Position numbers and translations under genes: made by a program. Shown here piece after piece: positions 1 to 6,500 of a stretch of 8,313 bases of DNA. Each line of letters begins with the position of its first letter. Position 1 is the first letter of the stretch. The DNA is taken from contig ONUD01000224.1 of the NCBI GenBank assembly GCA_900320925.1, positions 1 to 8,313 of the forward strand. Reading direction: 5' to 3'. A model generated the notes under the pieces. The model was given only the letters and a program-made list of their open reading frames with translations. It had not been told where the DNA came from and did no database searches. This stretch comes from an uncultured Eubacteriales bacterium (lineage in GTDB: Bacteria; Bacillota; Clostridia; Oscillospirales; Acutalibacteraceae).

Positions 1-162
1 AAAACAATTCGGATCATCAAAACGAATCACTCCTCCCACGAGGATTTGCAAATCCTGCTGATACCCCGCTCTCAGTATCCTGATAAATTCCGCAACTGTT
101 TCCACTGTTGATTCTTGGGAAGAAAGGCGTTCCAGTTTATCCCAAAACTGTCTGTTTGTCAT
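1..162 (-). CDS. Unknown protein, N-terminal part (cut by window edge)
   Basis: An open frame begins at an ATG at 162 and runs without a stop through base 1, giving 54 residues (starts MTNRQFWDKLERLSS, ends IRFDDPNCF). The start is supported by an AAGGAG ribosome binding site 8 nt upstream; that site partly overlaps the aroQ stop codon region, so translation is probably coupled to aroQ and the gene belongs to the same operon. The visible part is polar and helix-prone, with no signal peptide or membrane segment and no motif I recognise. In Bacillus the gene after aroQ encodes an Xaa-Pro peptidase (yqhT), but this N-terminus does not resemble one to me. Function unknown; that it is a real gene is fairly secure from the binding site and spacing. 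Confidence 0.7.
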   Translation of the reverse strand, partial: MTNRQFWDKLERLSSQESTVETVAEFIRILRAGYQQDLQILVGGVIRFDDPNCF

Positions 163-178
163 CAAACTATCTCCTTCA

Positions 179-610
179 TTATAATTTTTTAGCAAGTGCC
201 GCCAGACCCAGATAATAGCTTTCCTTGCCAAAGCCGGCAATACAGCCGATACAGACAGGGGAAATCACAGATTTGTGGCGAAATTCCTCACGGGCATAGA
301 TGTTGGACATATGTGTTTCCACAACGGGAAGATGCACTGCTTCAATGGCATCATGCAGGGCATAGCTGTAATGGGTCAATGCCCCTGCGTTAATCATAAT
401 GCCATCTTTTTGACCGTAGGCGGCATGGATTTTATCCACCAAATCCCCCTCATGGTTAGACTGAAAGATTTCCAGTTCCAGTCCCAGCTCCTCTGCCCAC
501 TGCATGACTTGCTGACGGATACTTGCGTCCGTTTCGGCACCGTAGATATTTTTGTCTCTGATCCCGACCATATTGAGGTTTGGACCAAGCAAAAACAGTA
601 TTTTTTTCAT
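179..610 (-). CDS. aroQ: 3-dehydroquinate dehydratase, type II
   Basis: Type II dehydroquinase, the third step of the shikimate pathway: reversible dehydration of 3-dehydroquinate to 3-dehydroshikimate in the cytoplasm, usually as a dodecamer. The 143-residue length is typical. Family landmarks are all visible: GPNLN at residues 9-13, lid Arg18 and catalytic Tyr23 (in NIYG), the substrate loop NAGALTHYS at 74-82, ETHMSNIYAREEFRH at 98-112 with the active-site Glu98 and His100, and IAGFG near 124-128. The substrate loop reads NAGAL instead of the commoner NPGAY, a variation that should not affect the assignment. The start ATG overlaps the stop of the preceding gene by 4 nt (ATGA), and an AGGGGGAG binding site lies 5 nt upstream inside that gene, so the two are translationally coupled. 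Confidence 0.96.
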   Translation of the reverse strand: MKKILFLLGPNLNMVGIRDKNIYGAETDASIRQQVMQWAEELGLELEIFQSNHEGDLVDKIHAAYGQKDGIMINAGALTHYSYALHDAIEAVHLPVVETHMSNIYAREEFRHKSVISPVCIGCIAGFGKESYYLGLAALAKKL

Positions 611-948
611 GGGTTCTCCCCCTTTGCCACAGAATAGATAAAGTCGATATTTCTTTCCAGCAGTTGTTTTTTGCCGGCACTGAGAAAAGCCTGTCCGTTG
701 GCGGTAAACGGATATTTAAACACAATTTCTATCCGAAAGCCGTCAAATTCTCTGTTTCGGTAATGTTCCCTGTAACCACGGGATTCGATATAACGGACAT
801 AATTGTTAATTTTCGTTTGAATCGCCTTAAGATGTTCATATTCCTGCACTGCCCATGTATAGGGGTCAGTAATCAGGAATACGAGTGTATTGGTATCCCT
901 GTCCACTCCCATACCGTCTATGACATTTGCCTGTTTGACGGACATCAT
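607..948 (-). CDS. DUF6572-like small protein of unknown function
   Basis: Encodes 113 residues. The N-terminal pattern (VKQANVIDGMGVDRDTNTLV, then a T-D-P-x-x-W segment, then EHLKAIQTKINNYVRYIESRG) resembles proteins labelled DUF6572, which start with a similar NVID-G-D-TG-V-L-ITD-W-EHL-LQEKIN-Y--FIESG pattern; this match is from memory. The C-terminal half has the alternating pattern IEIVFKYPF, suggesting an alpha/beta fold. There is no signal peptide or membrane segment and no known activity. It overlaps yqeG upstream by 4 nt and aroQ downstream by 4 nt, both through ATGA junctions, so it sits firmly inside the operon. Two adjacent ATG codons (948 and 945) are possible starts; a GGGGGA binding site lies 4 nt before the first and 7 nt before the second, so the second may be used. 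Confidence 0.82.
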   Translation of the reverse strand: MMSVKQANVIDGMGVDRDTNTLVFLITDPYTWAVQEYEHLKAIQTKINNYVRYIESRGYREHYRNREFDGFRIEIVFKYPFTANGQAFLSAGKKQLLERNIDFIYSVAKGENP

Positions 949-1445
949 CCATTCCCCCTGATTTTAATCTTCTTTCTGACATTTACTTCCATTTTGCGTC
1001 TGAGCCAAATGCTCCACCCATGCTCTTCATCCCTCGGCACGAGCAGTACCGACTTCATGCCTGCCAGATTGGCTCCCAGCACATCGGTATAAATCTGGTC
1101 GCCCACCACCAGTACAGACTGGGGTTTTTCTTTGAGTTTTTTCTTTGCCCGATTGAATCCGAACGGGAACGGTTTCAGGCTCATTGCCACACATTCCAGT
1201 CCCACGCTGTCCGAAAACGGTTTGACACGTTTATGGTAGTTATTCGAGCAGATTACCACGGCAATATCATTTTCTTTCAGCATACGGATCCACTCCTGTA
1301 CACCCTCATACGGGATATGAGAAGTCGGTGGTGCCAGTGTATTGTCCACGTCCAGAAGAATCGCATCAATTTCCAATTCTCTTATCAGTTCCATCGAAAT
1401 ATCCGTCACATTGGCAACAGCAGCAGTCGGCATTAACAGTCCCAT
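945..1445 (-). CDS. yqeG: YqeG-family HAD superfamily (subclass IIIA) phosphatase
   Basis: A 166-residue cytoplasmic HAD phosphatase of the YqeG group. HAD motif I is LDVDNTL (31-37), with nucleophile Asp32 and general acid/base Asp34. Motif II is the Ser in VICSNN (Ser67), motif III the Lys of SLKPFPFGF (Lys91), and motif IV is GDQIYTDVLGAN (115-126) with Asp116 and Asp121. No cap-domain insertion is present, as expected for type IIIA. Eukaryotic relatives (Gep4/PGPP1) dephosphorylate phosphatidylglycerophosphate in phospholipid synthesis; whether this copy does so is inference. The N-terminal MPTAAVANVTDISMELI matches the usual run-up to motif I, supporting the ATG at 1445; an in-frame ATG at 1433 is the alternative. 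The C-terminus is basic (RRKMEVNVRKKIKIRGNG), which could favour membrane association. It is the first gene after the hairpin that follows rpsU. Confidence 0.92.
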   Translation of the reverse strand: MGLLMPTAAVANVTDISMELIRELEIDAILLDVDNTLAPPTSHIPYEGVQEWIRMLKENDIAVVICSNNYHKRVKPFSDSVGLECVAMSLKPFPFGFNRAKKKLKEKPQSVLVVGDQIYTDVLGANLAGMKSVLLVPRDEEHGWSIWLRRKMEVNVRKKIKIRGNG

Positions 1446-1466
1446 TCCTCACTCCTCATTCCTCAT
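1446..1466 (-). repeat. Three tandem 7-nt units forming the yqeG ribosome-binding region
   Basis: Directly upstream of the yqeG ATG, the minus strand carries three head-to-tail units, ATGAGGA, ATGAGGA and GTGAGGA, so three GAGGA Shine-Dalgarno-like cores lie in phase at 7-nt steps. The central GAGGAG core sits 6 nt before the yqeG ATG, the best spacing. The units also create two tiny out-of-frame ATG frames: MRNEE then stop (1466-1449), and an eight-codon frame that runs over the yqeG start (1459-1433). Neither has its own good binding site. Slippage during replication is the simplest origin. Confidence 0.6.
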
Positions 1467-1467
1467 T

Positions 1468-1528
1468 AAAAAAGTGGGGATATTTCCGCAATGCTGCCCG
1501 ATTGGGAACAGCATCCGAAAACATCCCC
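1468..1528 (-). terminator. Long hairpin with U-tract after rpsU (terminator or attenuator)
   Basis: On the minus strand, reading away from rpsU, GGGGAT (1528-1523) pairs with ATCCCC (1481-1476). Inside it a GUUUUCG segment pairs with CGGAAAU using two wobbles, then ATGCTG pairs with CAGCAT, then CCC with GGG around an AATC loop. The whole element is about 53 nt with over 20 paired positions. Two bases later comes a run of six T (1473-1468). This is a convincing intrinsic terminator for rpsU. It ends only about 22 nt before the yqeG start codon, and I see no promoter in that gap, so partial read-through or attenuation is the likely way the next genes are expressed. Confidence 0.82.
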
Positions 1529-1555
1529 TGAATTTCTTTGCAAAGTGACAAATGA

Positions 1556-1732
1556 TTATTTGTACTTACGCTTACGAGCAGCTTCAGACTTCTTTTTACG
1601 CTTTACAGAAGGCTTTTCATAAGCTTCTCTCTTACGGACTTCCTGAATAATGCCGCCTCTTGCACACTGCTTTTTGAATCTTCTCAATGCACTCTCCAGA
1701 GACTCATTATCTTTGATTCTAATCTCAGCCAT
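1556..1732 (-). CDS. rpsU: 30S ribosomal protein S21
   Basis: A 58-residue, very basic protein that matches S21 along its whole length: N-terminal MAEIRIKDNESLESALRRFKK, the CARGGIIQEVRKREAYEKPS core, and a Lys/Arg-rich tail ending RKRKYK. S21 binds the 30S subunit platform near the 3' end of 16S rRNA and the mRNA exit, where it helps initiation. The length is normal for Firmicutes. The start at 1732 is set by the MAEIRI family N-terminus and by a GGGAGGG binding site about 8 nt upstream. It has its own near-consensus promoter and is followed by a strong hairpin, so it may be transcribed mainly alone, with some read-through into yqeG. In many Firmicutes rpsU is followed by yqeY; here it is followed by yqeG instead. 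Confidence 0.97.
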   Translation of the reverse strand: MAEIRIKDNESLESALRRFKKQCARGGIIQEVRKREAYEKPSVKRKKKSEAARKRKYK

Positions 1733-1789
1733 TTATCTTCCCTCCCATCCGCCATAAGGCAGGGGTTTGTGTCATTACGATACCTAACT

Positions 1790-1819
1790 ATTATACATGA
1801 CACACCCTCACTTTGTCAA
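1790..1819 (-). promoter_or_regulatory. Sigma-A promoter for rpsU
   Basis: The minus strand shows a perfect -35 box TTGACA (1819-1814) and a perfect -10 box TATAAT (1795-1790) with an 18-nt spacer. The region just upstream (1820-1845) is AT-rich on this strand and could act as an UP element. Transcription would begin near 1783, leaving a leader of about 50 nt before the rpsU ATG at 1732. A strong constitutive or growth-linked promoter fits a ribosomal protein gene. Confidence 0.88.
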
Positions 1820-1827
1820 CCAGTAAA

Positions 1828-1867
1828 ATGCAATAAATTTCACCACATTTCTATGGTTACATTGCAT
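1828..1867 (-). terminator. Weak AT-rich hairpin after hslO, possible terminator
   Basis: Just past the hslO stop the minus strand has ATGCAAT (1867-1861) and its complement ATTGCAT (1834-1828), with a smaller ACCA/TGGT pairing inside and only a short T run after it. It is the only candidate terminator between hslO and the rpsU promoter. The stem is AT-rich and the loop long, so it may be chance or may serve only as an AT-rich element upstream of the promoter. Confidence 0.3.
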
Positions 1868-1877
1868 AATTATGGAT

Positions 1878-2780
1878 TCATTGAGATGAAGCATGTTTTT
1901 GCTGAATAATCTGTTCGAGTTGGAGTTTCGAGAAGCGGTGTTTTTTCTTGCAGAAGTGGCAGACGGCCTCGGCAAAGCCCTTTTCATCGGCAAGCGAACG
2001 GATATCCTCGTCGCTGAGCGTGATAAAAGCATTGATCACTCTCTGACGGCTGCACGTGCAGGCATATTGCAGGGGCATTTCGTCCAGTACCTCCACTTCA
2101 AAACCGTTCAGTGCCTTTTCACAGATGTCCCGAATAGTCATGCCCTTTGCCAGCATGGTAGTCATGGGTTCCAGTTCACTAACATTTTTTTCGATTTGCT
2201 GAATGGTCGCTTCATCCGCCCCGGGCAGGAGCTGTATCAGCAAACCGCCTGCCAACAGAACTTCATGGGTTTCTTTGTGGAGCAGCACCCCCAATGCACA
2301 GACGGTGGGAATCTGTTCACTGGTGGCATAGTAGTTGGTAATATCCTCGGCAATTTCTCCCGACACAAGCTCCACTTGCCCCAGATACGGCTCACCCGTT
2401 CCGTAGTCACGCATGACATTCAGAATCCCTGTCTTACCAACGGCTTTTGCCACATTCAGCTTGCCGTTGGGATAGTATTCTGTCGGGCAGTCAGGACTTT
2501 CCACATAGCCTCTGACATGACCCCTGCTGTCGGACACGGCAATCACGGCACCTGTCTGACTGTCATCGCCCTTGATACGCAGGGTAATGCTGGCATTGTC
2601 CTGTTTCAGCTGATTGCCCATGATAGCGGCGGCGGTCAGCAGTCTGCCGAGTGCCGCTGTTGCCACAGGAGAGGTCAGATGCACCTTTGCCCCCGTATAT
2701 ACCAAATCCGATGTATCGGCAGCGGCTGCCATAACGGCACCGTCGGACGTGATACATCTCATGATTCTGTCATTGCTCAT
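1878..2780 (-). CDS. hslO: Hsp33 redox-regulated molecular chaperone
   Basis: A 300-residue Hsp33, a cytoplasmic holdase switched on by oxidative unfolding stress. When reduced, four cysteines bind zinc and the protein is inactive; oxidants such as hypochlorite or peroxide release zinc, form disulfides and expose the client-binding surface. The C-terminal redox switch is complete: CTC (CxC) near residues 241-243 and CHFC (CxxC) about 31 residues later, the family spacing. The N-terminal domain keeps typical elements such as GALxRLLTAAAIMGNQLK, GDSQTGAVIAVSDSRGHVRGYV, and KTGILNVMRDYGTGEPYLGQVELVSGEIAEDITNYYATSEQIPT. The start at 2780 has an AAGGAGAG site 7 nt upstream. The gene overlaps the end of the methyltransferase gene by 11 nt, so it is the last gene of that operon and is coupled to it. 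Confidence 0.97.
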   Translation of the reverse strand: MSNDRIMRCITSDGAVMAAAADTSDLVYTGAKVHLTSPVATAALGRLLTAAAIMGNQLKQDNASITLRIKGDDSQTGAVIAVSDSRGHVRGYVESPDCPTEYYPNGKLNVAKAVGKTGILNVMRDYGTGEPYLGQVELVSGEIAEDITNYYATSEQIPTVCALGVLLHKETHEVLLAGGLLIQLLPGADEATIQQIEKNVSELEPMTTMLAKGMTIRDICEKALNGFEVEVLDEMPLQYACTCSRQRVINAFITLSDEDIRSLADEKGFAEAVCHFCKKKHRFSKLQLEQIIQQKHASSQ

Positions 2781-3516
2781 GATAGCTCTCCTTTTTTCTT
2801 AATACATAGACGGCTCTCTGGGAGTCCTCCCGCAATTCCTCAAAGCTTCCCTCATGGTAGACGGCTTCCACGGCAAACCCTGCTGTTTCCGCCATATTCT
2901 GCCATTGCTCCATGGAATAGGCTCTTTCGGAAAACTGCTCGGTATATCTCCGATACACCTTCCCGTCAGGTTCAAAGAAGTCCAGTGTCATGACCACTTC
3001 ATGTTCCTGTTCATGATAGTCGTTCTGCCATGCACAGAAAATATCCTCCATATCATAAATGTAGCAGTGATTTCCCAGAACATGACGGTGTTTATAAATT
3101 GTATTGGTATCAAACACGAACAGACCATTCGGCTGTAAGTATTCACTGACTCTTTGCAGGGTTGCCTGTACCTCTTTTGCCGAGGGCAGGTGATTGATAC
3201 TGTCAAGCGTGCAGATACAGGTATCAATGGGCTGGGGAAGCATCAGGTTCTGCATTTTCTGTCGGATAAACAGAATGTTCTCAGCCTTCTGCTGTGCGGC
3301 AGACAGCATTTCCGCCGACCCGTCGCACCCGAAAATATCCACACCTCTTTGGCAAAGTGCCGCTGTCAGCGAGCCTGTGCCGCACGCCAAATCCAGTGTC
3401 ACGCCCCAGTCATGGTGATGACGCTTCATCAGTGCCGTCAGATAGTCCGCCTGTGCCTGGTAATCGACATTCACCGTCAATTTGTCATAGTATGCCGCAA
3501 AATACGAATAACTCAT
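2770..3516 (-). CDS. Class I SAM-dependent methyltransferase (substrate unknown)
   Basis: A 248-residue cytoplasmic Rossmann-fold methyltransferase. Motif I is LDLACGTGSL (41-50), the acidic residue that binds the SAM ribose is Asp65 in GCDGSAEML, motif IV is TLDSINHLPSA (103-113), and GLFVFDTNT (131-139) follows the strand-5 region. The N-terminal MSYSYFAAYYDKLT is typical of small-molecule methyltransferases of the Methyltransf_25/YqeM-like kind in Firmicutes; the substrate cannot be deduced. I chose the ATG at 3516 because it gives that canonical N-terminus and has a GGGGG site 6 nt upstream. A GTG at 3534, whose GTGA overlaps the stop of the upstream gene, would add six residues (254 in all) but lacks a binding site. 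It follows the large signalling gene by 14 nt and overlaps hslO by 11 nt. Confidence 0.9.
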   Translation of the reverse strand: MSYSYFAAYYDKLTVNVDYQAQADYLTALMKRHHHDWGVTLDLACGTGSLTAALCQRGVDIFGCDGSAEMLSAAQQKAENILFIRQKMQNLMLPQPIDTCICTLDSINHLPSAKEVQATLQRVSEYLQPNGLFVFDTNTIYKHRHVLGNHCYIYDMEDIFCAWQNDYHEQEHEVVMTLDFFEPDGKVYRRYTEQFSERAYSMEQWQNMAETAGFAVEAVYHEGSFEELREDSQRAVYVLRKKESYHEQ

Positions 3517-3530
3517 GCCATTCCCCCATC

Positions 3531-6500
3531 TCACTCATGCAGCAGCTTTTTGCCGACCCTGTCGGCGGCAAAGGCAATATCCTGTCCGGCACTGTGTCTG
3601 GCAACATCCAAGGCATCCAAGGCACGGGAGTACAATTCATCATAGGTGGTTCCGTCCTGCGGGAACACACTGACCCCTGCCTTGCCGAAGATACGAATCG
3701 TTTCATTTTCGGAATGGTACTGATTTTTGATGACCATGCAGACCTGTTCCGCTTTTTCACGGAGCTTTTCACCGCTGCCCATTCCCCTGATAAAAATCAG
3801 AAAACGGCTGCCGCTGCTTCTGCCGATAATGTCGGAGTCACGGAACAATTCCCGGATATTTTCGGCCGTCTCTTTCAGCACGGCATTGGCAAAAGCCGTA
3901 CCAAACTGTTCTTCCAATGCTTCATAGCCGCCTATTTCCGCAATCATCAGGGAATGTGCCTTGTGGCTGCCCTCTTCATACAGGCAGCTTTTGATTTTAT
4001 TTTCCATGGCACGCTTGTTGTACAGATTGGTAATAAAGTCCGTTCTGTCAAGACGCTGTTCATGCAGGAAGCTTTCACTTTCATCCGACACATCCGCAAA
4101 CACGGCAATGACCTTGACAGGAATATGGACACTGTTCCTGATAGCGGCAAAGCGTACCTTATTCCATACATAGGAACGGGTACGGCTGCTGTAGACACGG
4201 ATAAATGCCTCTCCATTGCCCTGCTCATAGCGTACCGCATGGATCTTCTCCAAAAATTTGGCAATGTCCTCGGCATGGAGGAACTGATTTTTGGAAAGCT
4301 CCCCGATGAAATCCTCCGTCACAGGCTCGTAGCCGTACAGCTTGCGGAAAGAACCCGATATTCTCACCTTGTCAAAGCGGGGCGTCCACTCCATGATAAA
4401 GGAGCGTGTCTGCTCCAGCACCTCGTCATACACCCTCTCACTCAGCACCAGAGAGGTATTCTCATGGCTCAGCACGGGATATTCCACCACTGCCGCAGAA
4501 ATTTCCATCTGCTTGCGGAACTCTTCGGGGGAAATCCATTCCTTCTTGCGGACACCAAACGGAACAGGGGTTTTCTGGCAGATCATGCCGATGAGTTCAT
4601 CACTCACCCCTGACGGCAGTTCTGCACTGATGCCCAGCTTGTCAAAGTAGCTGATAAAATAGGCGGTCAGTTCGGTCGGATACACTCCCTCAGCAGTTTC
4701 TTTGAGGAAGCTGCCTGCCAGCACCACCCTGTCAAAGAAGCTGTCCGAGAAGCACTTGATATAGAAGCTCCCCTCGCCGAAATCATACACCCCAAGACCA
4801 AAGCCCATGCTTTTGAGTGCCGCACAAAAGGCAGTCAGACGATTGTCCTCCATGCCGATAAGCAGACTTTGCGGCAGCATCAGGGTGATATTCCGACAGT
4901 CAAGCGAATATTTCTTTACAATCTCTCCGAGGACACTCACGAACATCTCACAATCACTATCCGAAAGCACGGTCAGCAAAGACAGCTTGGGCAGTGCCAT
5001 TTTCTGCTGCTGCATCAGGCAGATTTCCCCGATCAATCTTCTCAGGGTATTCAGACCGGCAGCCGTACTGTGTTCCTCTTCCCCCATCGTTTCAATGAAA
5101 TCATAGGATAAAATTCTGCCGCTGCCGGAATGGATCACAGGGATAAAGTAAGCTTCCGCCTGGTCTGTCCGCAGATGGCTTTCAGGAAGGGACAGGTCGC
5201 TTGATACGGAAATTTTCAGGTCATCTTCCATTTCAGCATGGTAGAACAAATACATATTTTTACCGTTGAGCTTGACCAGCTCCACCGTTTTGGATACATT
5301 GGCAAACAGGGTATCAAAATCCGTTCCGTCACGCGGATACATGGCAGCTCCTACCGAGGCGGTGGTATCAATGCTGATTTCATCGTTAAAGCGGTAGTGC
5401 TGGCGGTAGGCACGGAATACTTCTTCGACCACTTCCATACATTCTTCTTTATCGGGACAGTCCTTGACAAACAGCAGGAAGTTGTCATCTTCAATCCTGC
5501 CCAGTATCGCACTGTCAGGTACCTGTTTCCGCAGTTCCTTTGCCATATCCATGAGGATCTCATTGCCGAATTTATAGCTGGTGCGGCGGTTGATGCTTTT
5601 AAAGTCATCGCCGTCCACCAATATCATTAAATGATAGCCGTTTTTGCCTGTATGGTGCAGGTAGTCATCAATTTCCCGCTTCACGCCGCTCAGATTCCAC
5701 AAGCCTGTAATGACATCATGATCCTTGGCTGTCTGTTGCAGGCTGTTCAGGGCAGTTTCATGCAGTTCAATGATACCGGCAAATATCCTTGTCATCCTGC
5801 CGTCCTCCCACACGGGAATGGCAGAGCATCTGACATTGGCATAGTCCTCTCCATGCAGCTTCATCATACATTCCAGCACTGCCCCTTGTTTTCCCATACC
5901 GTCCGGACGGAACGTCCGCAGGAAACGGTTCCGATATTCTTCGGCACACTGCTCCGAAAGAAGCTTGACCGCTTCCTCATAGTTTTTAGGAAGATAGCCG
6001 CAAATACTCTCCAGGCTTCCCTTCCTCTCATGCACGGTATCATGCAGGAGGTCAAACTCAAACACCGCATCCGAGGAAGCATAAAATACCTGCACATCTC
6101 TCTGATGTGTTTCCCGCAGCAGTTCTTTCTGATGTTCAATCAGGGCAATCAGGTCATCACGGCTCATTTTCAGATACACATCCTTGGAATGGTCCTTTTG
6201 TTCCCTGACAAACTGCTGTGCCTTGTTATTTTTCACGGCTTTGTCGGCATACTGCTGTGCCAGCACCTTGAACTTTGGCAGCACCTTGCCAAAGCATTCC
6301 ATCAATTCATCCGAAAATGCCCCGCAGGCACCGTCCCGTATCATATCTGCCGCCTGTTCGTGGGAATAGGCATTTTTATACGGCCGCTTGCTGGTCAGGG
6401 CATCATAGCAGTCTGCCAGTGAAACGACCTGTGCCCATATCGGAATTTCATCGCCTGCCAGACCGTCAGGATAGCCCAGACCGTCCCATTTTTCATGGTG

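Noticed and set aside
1725..1775. 16-codon frame in the rpsU leader whose stop overlaps the rpsU start
   Set aside because: It has no ribosome binding site and its ATG falls within about 10 nt of the predicted transcription start, so a regulatory leader peptide is not supported.
1893..2993. 366-codon open frame on the plus strand
   Set aside because: Antisense to hslO and the methyltransferase. Its translation is rich in Cys, His and Phe without domain logic, and no promoter or binding site precedes it.
3517..3534. GTG start at 3534 for the methyltransferase gene
   Set aside because: The GTGA overlap with the upstream stop is attractive, but there is no binding site before it, while the ATG at 3516 has a G-rich site at good spacing and gives the family N-terminus.
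3294..4613. 439-codon open frame on the plus strand
   Set aside because: It lies wholly antisense to the C-terminal part of the HD-GYP gene and the start of the methyltransferase gene, both with clear family motifs. Its translation has low-complexity His/Phe/Arg-rich character and no recognisable domain, as expected of a shadow frame.
5631..6422. 263-codon open frame on the plus strand
   Set aside because: Antisense to the HD-GYP, PAS-like and GGDEF region; the real frame has intact HD-GYP motifs exactly here.
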